IMG/VR virus record: IMGVR_UViG_3300047508_000077
Location: 1-40,150 of that record
Source of the DNA: a virus
Direction: 5' to 3' (one strand)
Length of the DNA stretch: 40,150 nucleotides
The notes beneath the pieces were generated by a model. That model made no database searches, was not told the origin of the DNA, and saw only the letters and a list, made by a program, of their open reading frames with translations. Positions 30,396-38,618 of the stretch are shown here, one piece after another; position 1 is the first letter of the stretch, and every line of letters begins with the position of its first letter. A program made the translations under genes and the position numbers.

Positions 30396-31307
30396 TCACG
30401 ACAGTAGGAACGTGCCTTTTGCAAATGCCGACGGTTGGTAGATCGCGAGCGCGAGCCGCTCTTCGGCACGCATCACGACGAGGTTGCGGATGAAGTCGTC
30501 TTCGTTCTGCGTGGCGACTTCAATCGCCGCGTCTTCGCGGTCGAAGATCTGCGAGAACGGATCGAACTGCCCGACCAGATAGTTACCGCTCGCCATCGCT
30601 TGCGTCACGACGACGGGGATGCCCCAGAGCGATACCGGAGTCGTGACCAGTGTCGGCGCGCCGAGCGCGAAGAGCATGAGTCCGAAATCGTTCGGGTTGA
30701 GCACGATGCCGTTGGGCGCATAGCCTTGCCCGTAGACGCTCGCGACGCCGCTCGCCACGCCCGCGAGCACCGCGGCGGGGCCGGGACTCGGCACGGGCGC
30801 GGGCGGCGGCGCGGTGAGTGCGACCGCCATAAAACCTTGCAGGTTTGCGCCCGTGCCGTCGCCGTTCAAAAACTGATTTTCTTCGGCGAGCGCGAGCCCG
30901 TACATCAAGCGCGCATCCATCCACGACTGAAGCATCGCGAAATCTTGCCAGTATTGCTTGGGCAATTTCAGGTACGCCGGAATCGTGATCACGGGTTGCA
31001 AGTGCACGTCGTACGACGTGACGGGTTGCGGCTTCGGCGCGCCTGGAGCGACGGGGCCGATCACGCTCGCGTTGAAGCTCACTTCGCGCAAGTAGACGAT
31101 CCCCGAGCCGACGGTCGTTCCCGGTGCGATGAGCGACCGCATCCGGTACAACCACGTGCGACCGGGGATCACGCGGTCGACGGTTTCGTATGTCGGCGGA
31201 TAGCTCAGAATCGGCGTGACCGCTTTGCGGTCGAGCGTGAGCTCGAAGCGGCGGCACTCGGGTTTTTCGGTGAGTGTGTCGGTGATCTGCTGCCCTGCGG
31301 TTTTCAT
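30396..31307 (-). CDS. Second HK97-fold capsid-like protein (paralogue without delta domain)
   Basis: 303 residues. The ATG overlaps the upstream TGA and has a near-perfect GGAGG site. It starts near the mature part of an HK97 capsid protein and has its typical signatures: AEENQFLNGDGTGANLQGFM, NPNDFGLMLFALGAP, LWGIPVVVTQAMASGNYLVG, then NEDDFIRNL followed by RAEERLALAIYQPSAFAKG. The C-terminal 45 residues match the first capsid gene (32457-33812) closely, and RKAVTPI is shared near the start. It lacks the N-terminal coiled-coil scaffold. It could be a minor capsid subunit, a special lattice position, or an alternative shell protein. It lies outside the usual capsid position, after the joining genes. 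Confidence 0.85.
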   Translation of the reverse strand: MKTAGQQITDTLTEKPECRRFELTLDRKAVTPILSYPPTYETVDRVIPGRTWLYRMRSLIAPGTTVGSGIVYLREVSFNASVIGPVAPGAPKPQPVTSYDVHLQPVITIPAYLKLPKQYWQDFAMLQSWMDARLMYGLALAEENQFLNGDGTGANLQGFMAVALTAPPPAPVPSPGPAAVLAGVASGVASVYGQGYAPNGIVLNPNDFGLMLFALGAPTLVTTPVSLWGIPVVVTQAMASGNYLVGQFDPFSQIFDREDAAIEVATQNEDDFIRNLVVMRAEERLALAIYQPSAFAKGTFLLS

Positions 31308-31633
31308 TCGACCTCCATACAGGTGAGTTGCAATTGCACGTGCCGACGCATCACGTCGTCGATGCCTTTGATCTGGTACACGCGGTCGCGGTCTTGCACG
31401 CGCCAACGCGCGTCGATGTCGGCGCGGTAGCGGATGACTACCGCGATCCTGGTCGTCGCGACCGTGCGGCCCGCTTGATTCAATTCCATTGCGGTTTCCG
31501 GCATGATGCTCGCCCAGACCGTCGTCACCGCGGCATAGCTCACGATCTCGTCGAGCGCGGCGTTGTATTGCGGCGCGAGCAACGTCACGCGCTTATCGAG
31601 AGTGCCCGCTTCGATGCCGGGATGCTCGGGCAT
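31304..31633 (-). CDS. Head-tail adaptor (Phage_H_T_join-type)
   Basis: 109 residues. ATG one base after the upstream stop. Residues 9-105 follow the joining-protein pattern: GTLDKRVTLLAPQYNAALDE, VTTVWASIMPETAMELNQAG, RIAVVIRYRADIDARWRV, DRVYQIKGIDDVMRRH. Such proteins (SPP1 gp16/HK97 gp7-like stoppers) seal the portal after packaging and receive the tail. The order portal, capsid, connector, this gene fits. Confidence 0.87.
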   Translation of the reverse strand: MPEHPGIEAGTLDKRVTLLAPQYNAALDEIVSYAAVTTVWASIMPETAMELNQAGRTVATTRIAVVIRYRADIDARWRVQDRDRVYQIKGIDDVMRRHVQLQLTCMEVE

Positions 31634-31634
31634 A

Positions 31635-32156
31635 TCAGTAGACGGGGTAGTCCCGCTCCATGCTCATGAGAGCTTTCCACGCAATCGGCGCGTCGACCCA
31701 TCGACCGTCGCGCATGAGCTCGCGGTTGCGATACCAATCGCCGATCAGAATCAACATGCCTTGCTTGATGTTTTCGCCGACGCTCGCATCGATCTGATAC
31801 CGGAGATAGTTTTCCGAGTGAATGCGCGCCGCCATTTCGAGTTGCTTGAGATAGTCGTCGTCCGCGGTCTGGTCGAGCTCAACGTGACACTGCGCCTTGA
31901 TCTCGGCGATTGTGAGCACGGGCTCGCGGCTCGACGCCGAGTCGCTCGGTGTGACGGGCGGCGGCGGGGAGACGTCGCCGCCGCTACCGTCGGTCGTCGT
32001 GCCGCCAGTGAGCACGGTCGCCATGTCGCGCACAAAGTTGTCGCGGTCTTCGAATGCCGCGGGCAGACTCGGTCCACCGATGTCGCTCAACGACTGCGTC
32101 GAGACTTGCGTATTCGCGAGCACGACGTCGGGTTGCTGGTCGGGTAGATCGTTCAT
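31635..32156 (-). CDS. Head-tail connector (HK97 gp6-like)
   Basis: 173 residues. The ATG overlaps the upstream TGA as ATGA. Residues 1-80 are an unstructured Asp/Ser/Thr/Pro-rich arm (GGTTTDGSGGDVSPPPP). Residues 85-173 match gp6-type connectors: LTIAEIKAQCHVELDQTADD, YLKQLEMAARIHSENYLRY, IKQGMLILIGDWYRNRELM, IAWKALMSMERDYPV. It forms the first connector ring under the portal. The long N-terminal arm is unusual for this family. Confidence 0.85.
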   Translation of the reverse strand: MNDLPDQQPDVVLANTQVSTQSLSDIGGPSLPAAFEDRDNFVRDMATVLTGGTTTDGSGGDVSPPPPVTPSDSASSREPVLTIAEIKAQCHVELDQTADDDYLKQLEMAARIHSENYLRYQIDASVGENIKQGMLILIGDWYRNRELMRDGRWVDAPIAWKALMSMERDYPVY

Positions 32157-32290
32157 GCGAGAATCACCGCGAGTATCCAGAGAGAGAGCCCGAGCGATTG
32201 CAGGTTGAGCCGCGGCGCACTCACGCCGAGCGCGCTCAAGAGCAAGCACACGAAGCCGACAATCATTAGCAAGAGTCGGAGCGTGATCAC
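32153..32290 (-). CDS. Small hydrophobic phage protein (45 residues)
   Basis: A GTG start at 32290-32288 overlaps the upstream TGA as GTGA and has AAAGGGGG before it. The protein has two membrane-like segments (LRLLLMIVGFVCLLLSALGV and LQSLGLSLWILAVILA) joined by SAPRLN. Proteins of this shape often occur near head genes of phages, function unknown. It could be a holin-like membrane protein, but the position and the lack of a nearby endolysin do not support that strongly. Confidence 0.72.
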   Translation of the reverse strand: MITLRLLLMIVGFVCLLLSALGVSAPRLNLQSLGLSLWILAVILA

Positions 32291-32460
32291 GTTTCCCCCT
32301 TTCGCTCGATAGCGGGCGAGGGCGGTATGCGTTGCTTTGCGATGCCCTCGCGGATGAGGTCTTGCGCCAGATCGTCGGTGAGAGCGGCAACCTCGCCTTT
32401 GCGAAATTGCCGCCCTCCCGCGGCGACATGGTCTTTCAGGAATTGAACGGTCGTGGTCAT
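32287..32460 (-). CDS. Small head-region protein (57 residues)
   Basis: The ATG overlaps the capsid stop as ATGA. The sequence reads VQFLKDHVAAGGRQFRKGEV, then ALTDDLAQDLIREGIAKQR: a beta-hairpin with a short helix, a pattern often seen in tiny proteins after the major capsid gene. It may be an accessory head or decoration protein. Too short for a firm call. Confidence 0.72.
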   Translation of the reverse strand: MTTTVQFLKDHVAAGGRQFRKGEVAALTDDLAQDLIREGIAKQRIPPSPAIERKGET

Positions 32461-33812
32461 GGTTTGCGTGTCGGCGGCGGCGTCGGTTTCGAACCGCCGT
32501 TGATCGTGTCTTCGCCGCCGAGCGCGCCGAGCGCGAGCGGTGCGAGGAATGGCCCTTTCGCGTACGCCTTCGGCACGAAGACGGCAAACGCGACGCGCTC
32601 TTCGGCGCGGATCGTGATCAGGTTGCGGATGAAGTCGTCTTCGTTCTGGAATGCCATCTCGACATTCACCGTCTCGCGGTCGAAGAGCGCGCTCGTGCCG
32701 GGAAACGCGCCGCACAAATAGTCGGTTGCCGACATGACGGGCGTCGTATACACGGGCAAGCCCCATAGCCGTTGACCGGGGCCGTCTTGAATCGGCGATC
32801 CCGGCAAGAGGTACGAACCGAAAGACGTCTTCAAACTTTCGATCCGATACCACGTCGTCGGGTTAAGCACGAACGCCGTCGGGAAGTAAAACTGATTCTC
32901 GATGTACGCGGTCGCGGCGTTGAGTTGGTCGAGCGGATTGTCGGTCGTCGGCGCGGGGCCGGGATAGTACACGGTCGCGGGCGTGGCTTGCGGCATGATG
33001 CCCCACAGATGGCCCGCGGAGTTGTCGCCGTTTAAGATCTCGGCGTCTTCTTTGATCAGCACGAAAAGCGTGAGCCGATTGTTGATGGTCGAGATGATGA
33101 AATTCACATCGCTCGCCATCTGCCGCGACACTTTGACATAGTGGGCAATCGTGCGCACAACCGCGGTGTGCTCGGTGTAGATAACCGAGCTCGTGCCTTT
33201 GACGTCGCCTTCGAGGATCTGGTACGCCGCGCCGCTCGTCCACGCTTCGGTGACGTACTCGACCGCGTTGGTGCCGTCGAGCGGAATCACGTCGACGAGA
33301 TCGCGCATCGTCGGTTTCAAATACTGCTGCGCGATGAGCCCGACGCGTTGCGGAAAGATCGGGTACGCGCCGACGGGCGGCGTGATTGTGGTCTGCCCGC
33401 CTTCGATGATCGGCGTTACCGCTTTGCGGATGATGCGCGTTTTCGTGAAGCCCGATTGAATCTGAAACTTGCCGGAAAACTGCGCGTTTTTAAAGTTGTC
33501 GCTTTCGATGAAGCGTTGTCCGAGCGTCTTCATGTCGGGCAATGCAAGATCGCCCATGCCTCCCGGCGGTCGCGAGATGCGCGCGCCGAGCTCTTTGATC
33601 TGCACGCCCTGCGACTCGATTTGCTTTTGCTGGTCGGCGATCACTTTGTCGGTGATCGTGATGAGCGCGGCGTCGGTCTTTTCGCATTTCGCGCGCGCTT
33701 CCGCGTCGACGAAACCTTTTTTGGCGTATTGCTCCATGCCCTCTTCGAAGCTCTTCCGCCATTCGACGCGGAGCTCGCGTACTAGTTCAAGGTCTTGTGG
33801 GTCGAGTGCCAT
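32457..33812 (-). CDS. Major capsid protein, HK97 fold
   Basis: 451 residues. The ATG at 33812 is seven bases after the protease stop, with GGAAGGAA upstream. Residues 1-90 are a helical, coiled-coil delta domain (ITDKVIADQQKQIESQGVQI) that would act as internal scaffold and be cut by the protease. Residues about 130-440 are the HK97 fold: RKAVTPIIEGGQTTITPPVG, YVTEAWTSGAAYQILEGD, AEILNGDNSAGHLWGIMPQ, LWGLPVYTTPVMSATDYLCG, NEDDFIRNLITIRAEERVAF. A Pro-rich tail (KPTPPPTRKP) follows. A shorter paralogue lies at 30396-31307. Confidence 0.93.
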   Translation of the reverse strand: MALDPQDLELVRELRVEWRKSFEEGMEQYAKKGFVDAEARAKCEKTDAALITITDKVIADQQKQIESQGVQIKELGARISRPPGGMGDLALPDMKTLGQRFIESDNFKNAQFSGKFQIQSGFTKTRIIRKAVTPIIEGGQTTITPPVGAYPIFPQRVGLIAQQYLKPTMRDLVDVIPLDGTNAVEYVTEAWTSGAAYQILEGDVKGTSSVIYTEHTAVVRTIAHYVKVSRQMASDVNFIISTINNRLTLFVLIKEDAEILNGDNSAGHLWGIMPQATPATVYYPGPAPTTDNPLDQLNAATAYIENQFYFPTAFVLNPTTWYRIESLKTSFGSYLLPGSPIQDGPGQRLWGLPVYTTPVMSATDYLCGAFPGTSALFDRETVNVEMAFQNEDDFIRNLITIRAEERVAFAVFVPKAYAKGPFLAPLALGALGGEDTINGGSKPTPPPTRKP

Positions 33813-33819
33813 CGCGTTT

Positions 33820-34464
33820 TTATTCCTTCCAAAGCGACTGCGCGGTGAGTGCGCGCAATGCTTGACTGCGCCGCATAAACGGCGATGCGTCGTCGAGCAT
33901 CCCACCCGAAGACTGGTTGTAATCGGCGACGACGCGCATGATGCGCCGTGCGTCCGACTTCGAGAAACGCTCTACTTCCCGCAGATGTTTCTCTAAATCG
34001 CGAAAGGTTTTTACGTCGCTGACAAAAGCTTTGGGTTGCGCCGGAAACGGCGTGATCGAGATTTCATACAAGTTGATCTCTTTTAGCGTGCGCACGTTGC
34101 CGTCAAAATCCCAATCCTGCGCCGTGAAGCCGATGCTCATGCCGACGCGGAAGTCGAGCTCCGCGGCTTTTTGCAAGAGCGCGTACGCATCCGCGCCGTC
34201 GCTATTGCCGAGCGCGATCTCGCCCGCCATGATGAGCCCTTTGCCGTCTTCGGCGAGCGAGGTCGAAACGCCGATCCAGTCTTCGTGATTGAAAAAGATC
34301 GGCACTTTGCCGCGCTTGTCGGTGATCGACTGCGCAAACGCTCCGGGTTGGATCTTGTCGTTTTGCAGGTCGAGATTGTACGTCGACGCGTAGCCGCTAA
34401 ACGCGCCCGCTTTGTCGTCGGCGACCGTCTTAAACTGCATGAGTGTGTGATAGGCGTAACCCAT
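33820..34464 (-). CDS. HK97-family prohead protease
   Basis: 214 residues. AAAGGAG precedes the ATG. The family's catalytic pattern is present: His60 in PIFFNHED, Ser110 in RVGMSIGFTA, and a conserved Glu in LKEINLYEISITPFPA. Start GAFSGYASTYNLDLQNDKIQ is typical of Peptidase_S78. It cleaves the delta domain of capsid subunits during prohead maturation and sits between portal and capsid genes, as usual. Confidence 0.93.
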   Translation of the reverse strand: MGYAYHTLMQFKTVADDKAGAFSGYASTYNLDLQNDKIQPGAFAQSITDKRGKVPIFFNHEDWIGVSTSLAEDGKGLIMAGEIALGNSDGADAYALLQKAAELDFRVGMSIGFTAQDWDFDGNVRTLKEINLYEISITPFPAQPKAFVSDVKTFRDLEKHLREVERFSKSDARRIMRVVADYNQSSGGMLDDASPFMRRSQALRALTAQSLWKE

Positions 34465-34474
34465 ATTTCTCCTT

Positions 34475-35728
34475 TCACTGCGCGGGCGAGGCGGGCGCGA
34501 GCGGCTTGCCGTCGTCCGCGGCGTTCACCATGTTGAGCGGCGTGAGGTACGTGTCGCCGCCGTCGATCTTGTTTTGATCTTCGAGCTCGCGGATGTCGTT
34601 GGCGCTTGCCCAACCCCATTGCCGCGCGGTCGCATAACTCAGATAGCGCGTGCGGATGTCGCTTCGCTCGAAGCCGTTGAGATTCATCCGGTATGTGTAG
34701 GGCGCTTCGAGCAACGCTTTGTCGATGGATTGCTCGATGCTCACCACATACGGGTTGATCGTGTACCGCACAAACTCGATGCTCTGTTGCTCGACGCTCG
34801 CGTACGTCGGCTTATCCATTGCGCCGATGAGGTGCGGCGGCACGCCGAAGATGCGCGCGATCTGCTCGACCGAAAACTTTTTCTCTTCGATGTAGTTGAG
34901 TTGACTTAGTGGAATCGCGAGCGGCGTATACTTGACGCCCTCTTCGAGAATGCAGAGCTTGCCCGCGTTGAGCGGCCCCGAGTGCGTCTCGCGCCACGAT
35001 TCGCGGATACGGTCGACTTGCGGTTTCGTGAGTGCGTTGGGCGATTCGAGCACGCCGCTCGGTTGCCCGCTGTTTTGATAGATCGAGTACGCGTACGCCG
35101 ACGTCGCCGCTTCGAAGTCGAGCGTCATACGGTGATAGTCGAGCACGGGCAATCCGATATAGCCGTCGAGCGTGTAGAGCCGAAAATGGATCACGTCGGC
35201 GCTCGTGAACATGTGCGCGCGACCGCGCATGTCCGAGTAGTAGTAACCGAGCGTGCCGTCTTCCAAGAGCATGATCTGTACGCGCGCCGGATTGAGCGGC
35301 CATAGGCCGACGACTTCGCCGCCGATAGTGTCTTTCCACGTGAAGGCGTTGCCCCAGAGCAAGAGCGACATCATCGTCGGTTGCATCCACTGCGACGCGG
35401 TCATCGTGTTGTTAGGCGAGCGCGTGAGCGTGTTGTAAAGCGGGTTGTCGATTGCCTTCACTTTGCCCTGCGCGGTTTCCTCGAAGACGTTCGACGGCAA
35501 ACTCGCAATCGAATTCGCGATCACGCGGCAACACGCCCAGACCGCGGCACTCTGGAGCGCGCGGTTTACCGACGGGTTCATGCCGACGATTCCCGGCAAC
35601 GTGTTGATCGGCGCGCCGCCGCTCGCGCCGACCACGTTAGAGCTCGGCGTGCGGTTGGCGACGGTCACGCTACCGATGGTCGTGATCGCTTTCCAGGCGC
35701 GCGAGATGAGGGTTTTCAGATCGTCCAT
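34475..35728 (-). CDS. Portal protein, HK97 family
   Basis: 417 residues from ATG 35728, 13 bases inside the terminase gene. The longer open frame upstream is a terminase shadow. Signatures: ALQSAAVWACCRVIANSIAS, PLYNTLTRSPNNTMTASQWM, LLLWGNAFTWKDTIGGEVVG, LWPLNPARVQIM, DVIHFRLYTLDGYIGLPVLD, KKFSVEQIARIFGVPPHLIG and a C-terminal helical part. The portal forms the dodecameric ring at one capsid vertex through which DNA enters. Order with terminase and protease is canonical. Confidence 0.93.
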   Translation of the reverse strand: MDDLKTLISRAWKAITTIGSVTVANRTPSSNVVGASGGAPINTLPGIVGMNPSVNRALQSAAVWACCRVIANSIASLPSNVFEETAQGKVKAIDNPLYNTLTRSPNNTMTASQWMQPTMMSLLLWGNAFTWKDTIGGEVVGLWPLNPARVQIMLLEDGTLGYYYSDMRGRAHMFTSADVIHFRLYTLDGYIGLPVLDYHRMTLDFEAATSAYAYSIYQNSGQPSGVLESPNALTKPQVDRIRESWRETHSGPLNAGKLCILEEGVKYTPLAIPLSQLNYIEEKKFSVEQIARIFGVPPHLIGAMDKPTYASVEQQSIEFVRYTINPYVVSIEQSIDKALLEAPYTYRMNLNGFERSDIRTRYLSYATARQWGWASANDIRELEDQNKIDGGDTYLTPLNMVNAADDGKPLAPASPAQ

Positions 35729-37425
35729 AAGCCCCGGTTTTCGTAGTCGGCGCGCGGTGCCGCGTTGCGCTTCATGGCGCGCGATAGCGCCATCACGAGC
35801 GCGGTCACGCCGTCGATTTTCTTTTCTTCGGATTCCTTCCGCGGTTGGATCAAGTCGCCGACGCGGTGACACTTGACGTTTGCCATCATCCACGCGAGCA
35901 CTGGGTCGCCATCATGCCGGATCTTTTGCGAGATGACCAGACCTTCGAGCTCGGTCATCGCGGGCGACATGTTGGCGGGCGATTGCCGGATGTCGACAAT
36001 CGGCGCGCGGATGCCGAGCTTTTGGAGTCCGGTCACGATGGGCAGGTTTTTGTACGGATCGCTCGCGATCTCGATCACCTGGAAACGCGTCGCGAGGTCG
36101 GCGATGTGATCGAGAATGTAATCGAAATTCGTCACGTTGCCGGGAGTCGAGATGATGCGGCCCTGCGACTCCCAACCTTGATAGTGCTGATTCTCGCCGC
36201 GCGCGATTGTGTCTTCGGGCAAGTAGTGATAGGCGAAGACCGCGCCATGATCGCGCGTGCCGTGCGGCGGAAAGTATGCGACGAGATCGGCGATGTCACT
36301 TCGAAACGCGAGGTCGAGTCCGAGATAGCATTGCTCGTGCTCCAGGTCGAGAATTTCGAGCTCGGGGTCGGCGCACTTTTCCCACGCGCCCGCGGGCAAC
36401 CACGCGCTATCCGCGTTGACCCACACGTTGCAATGCCGCGTGAGGTACGCGTTCTGTTGCGACGGCATCGACTGCGCGCGCGCCGCGGCGATGCGCAGAC
36501 TCTCGGGATAGATCGACACGCCGTAATTGGGATTGGCTTTGATCTGCGCGGTTTCCGAGTACGGATCGTCGCCGTCGTCAATCGTGTAGATGATGCCGAA
36601 GTACGAATCGTCGGCGCTCACGCCGTCGAGAATGTCGATCACGTGCGCGCGTTGTTCATAGCACACGCTCGCGCGGTTGAGCCCCGCGGTCGTGATCGCC
36701 CAGATCAACGGTTGCGAGCGCGATCCGGTCGCGGTTTCGAGCACGTCCCACAAGCCGCGCGTCGGATGTGCATGGAGCTCGTCGATCAACGCCGCGTGAA
36801 TGTTGAGCCCGTCGAGATTCGAATGCTCCGCGGAAAGCGCCTCAAACTTGCTCGCGGTCGACGGTTGCACGATGGTATGCGCGGGCACTTCGACGCCGAA
36901 TTTCGAAAGGAATCCCGGCTCGCGCTTCGCCATGTATTGGGCGTCGTTAAAGACGAGCTTCGCTTGATCGCGCGTGTTGGCGGCGCTCACGACGTACGCG
37001 CCCGCTTCGTTGTCGCACGCGACCAGATAGCAACCGAGCGCGCTCGTGAGCGTTGACTTCGCATTCTTCCGCGGCACTTCGATATAGGCGACGCGGAATC
37101 GCCGCGTCTCGGTCGCGGTGCACTGCCAACCGAAGACGGTCGCGAGAATGAAGCTCTGCCAGTGTTCGAGCTCGATCCGCTTGCGTTGCTGCGCCCAAAC
37201 GCCTTTGATGTGCGGAAAGCGTTGCACGATGTCGCACACGCGATTGCCCGCCGCGCCGTCGAAGTAAAACGGTTGGTCTTTGCCTTTGTACTTGTCGAGG
37301 TCGCGCAATTGCCGCTCGCACGCGAGCTTGACGAAGCGGCACGCGAGCACTTTGCCCGAGATCACGTCTTCGCAGTATTCGAGCGCCGCGCTTACGTGCG
37401 GTAGTGCGCGCGTCGCGGTGGGCAT
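35716..37425 (-). CDS. Terminase large subunit
   Basis: 569 residues. ATPase domain: a degenerate Walker A VPRKNAKST at 117-125, Walker B ALIDELHAH at 212-220, then a coupling motif around WAITTAG (242-248). The nuclease domain has acidic residues at Asp371 (LGLDLAFRSD), Asp456 (IEIASDPYKN) and Asp538 (KKIDGVTALVMAL). This arrangement matches the Terminase_1/HK97-type large subunits that cut concatemers and pump DNA. It starts 19 bases after the small subunit. A cos mechanism is suggested by the nearby HNH gene, though not proven. Confidence 0.94.
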   Translation of the reverse strand: MPTATRALPHVSAALEYCEDVISGKVLACRFVKLACERQLRDLDKYKGKDQPFYFDGAAGNRVCDIVQRFPHIKGVWAQQRKRIELEHWQSFILATVFGWQCTATETRRFRVAYIEVPRKNAKSTLTSALGCYLVACDNEAGAYVVSAANTRDQAKLVFNDAQYMAKREPGFLSKFGVEVPAHTIVQPSTASKFEALSAEHSNLDGLNIHAALIDELHAHPTRGLWDVLETATGSRSQPLIWAITTAGLNRASVCYEQRAHVIDILDGVSADDSYFGIIYTIDDGDDPYSETAQIKANPNYGVSIYPESLRIAAARAQSMPSQQNAYLTRHCNVWVNADSAWLPAGAWEKCADPELEILDLEHEQCYLGLDLAFRSDIADLVAYFPPHGTRDHGAVFAYHYLPEDTIARGENQHYQGWESQGRIISTPGNVTNFDYILDHIADLATRFQVIEIASDPYKNLPIVTGLQKLGIRAPIVDIRQSPANMSPAMTELEGLVISQKIRHDGDPVLAWMMANVKCHRVGDLIQPRKESEEKKIDGVTALVMALSRAMKRNAAPRADYENRGLWTI

Positions 37426-37444
37426 TCAAACAACCAGGCCCGAC

Positions 37445-37903
37445 TTATCCGACGTCTTCCCAACCGTCGGCGGTCGGTGCCGACGACGGCTTGCCCGCAT
37501 CGATGCGCGCGCGACTGCACGGCGTGAAGCCGAGCTCGCTCGCCGCGCGGATCATCAGAACCATTTGCCGATTGATGATCGCGAGGTACGGATTCTGCAT
37601 GGGTAGCTCTTGCTTCGGACTCTTCACGAGTAACTGCGATTGCGCCATCGCGACGCACGCTTTGCGGTGCGTGTCTTCGGCGACGATGAATCCGGCGAGT
37701 ACGGCTTTGTCGATGCGGCGCAGAATCTCGCGCGGCGCGTTTTCGAGCGTGTACGCCCACTCGGTCTTTTGCTCGGCGGTGAGCCACTCGGGCGGATCGG
37801 CGAGCGGTCCCGGCGTCGGCGTGCGGCGCGCAATAAGTTTCTCCGCTTTCTTTCCGGTCATGCGGAGGATTTTCAATTCGACGGGTTTCTTTTTACCTGC
37901 CAT
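37445..37903 (-). CDS. Terminase small subunit, P27 family
   Basis: 152 residues from ATG 37903 (AAGG eight bases upstream; overlaps the carboxy-SAM synthase gene by 11 bases). P27-type signatures: KKPVELKILRMTGKKAEKLI, DPPEWLTAEQKTEWAYTLE, AVLAGFIVAEDTHRKACVAM, and LPMQNPYLAIINRQMVLMIR followed by ELGFTPCSRARI. It recognises the packaging site on phage DNA and hands it to the large subunit. Its direct overlap with the modification genes ties modification and packaging to one transcript. Confidence 0.9.
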   Translation of the reverse strand: MAGKKKPVELKILRMTGKKAEKLIARRTPTPGPLADPPEWLTAEQKTEWAYTLENAPREILRRIDKAVLAGFIVAEDTHRKACVAMAQSQLLVKSPKQELPMQNPYLAIINRQMVLMIRAASELGFTPCSRARIDAGKPSSAPTADGWEDVG

Positions 37904-38618
37904 GATCGTTACCTTTGATCGCGACCCATGCCGCAAAATTCATCCAACGCCAATAGCAATCGACGCTTCGGAATCCGGCGTCGCGAAGCATCGACTCATT
38001 CCATGCCGCGGTGATCGGCACGAGCACACCTTCGAGCGAGAGCCGCTTACGCTCGATGGCGTTTTCGTCGTATCCGTTCTCGCGCTTCAGATAGTAGTAG
38101 AGCTCGACGAAGGTCCGGTCGAGCTCGAAGTTATTGCCGAGCACTTTCTCGACGAGCAAGAGCGCGCCGCCGGGAAGTAACGAATCGTGGATGTGTTGCA
38201 CGATCCGCATCCGGTATTCGATGGGAATGAATTGGAGCGTGAGCACGGCGAGCGCGACCGAGTACTCGCCCGCCGGAAGCTCGCTCCGCAAATCCATTTC
38301 GAGCACTTCGACCAGATCGCCGTGCGGCGCGAGCTCGGCGCGCGCGGCTTCGACCATCGGCTTTGAGATGTCGACGCCGACGTACTCATTCGACACGTCG
38401 AGCACGCTCGCGATCTCGGCGAGTTGCACGCCGCGCGAGCAACCGTAATCGATGATCGACGTTCCGAGTTGCGCAAACTTGAGCGCGAGGTCGGTCGTCG
38501 CGCGGCGCATCACGTTGTATTGCGGAATCGAGCGCGCGAGCATGTCGTCGAAAGCGCGCGTCACGTCGTCGTCAAACTTCCATGCGCCGAGCGGTTGTAC
38601 GTTGTCGATCTCAGGCAT
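37893..38618 (-). CDS. CmoA-like carboxy-S-adenosylmethionine synthase
   Basis: 241 residues. It aligns along its length with bacterial CmoA, which turns SAM and prephenate into carboxy-SAM: WKFDDDVTRAFDDMLARSIP, IIDYGCSRGVQLAEI (SAM-binding loop), VGVDISKPMVEAA, LTLQFIPIEYRMRIVQHIH, LLPGGALLLVEKVL, YYYLKRENGYDENAIERKRL, and WMNFAAWVAIKG. Arg192 in ERKRLSLEGV falls where E. coli CmoA has Arg199, the residue that holds the carboxylate. No CmoB (the tRNA carboxymethyltransferase) is present. It is coupled by 8 bases to the C5 methyltransferase and by 11 to the terminase. I infer that it feeds carboxy-SAM to the methyltransferase; plain methyltransferase activity is the alternative. Confidence 0.87.
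   Translation of the reverse strand: MPEIDNVQPLGAWKFDDDVTRAFDDMLARSIPQYNVMRRATTDLALKFAQLGTSIIDYGCSRGVQLAEIASVLDVSNEYVGVDISKPMVEAARAELAPHGDLVEVLEMDLRSELPAGEYSVALAVLTLQFIPIEYRMRIVQHIHDSLLPGGALLLVEKVLGNNFELDRTFVELYYYLKRENGYDENAIERKRLSLEGVLVPITAAWNESMLRDAGFRSVDCYWRWMNFAAWVAIKGNDHGR

Noticed and set aside
35729-35893. Upstream extension of the portal gene to 35893
   Set aside because: The extra residues are Arg-rich shadow of the terminase gene; the portal family begins near the ATG at 35728.
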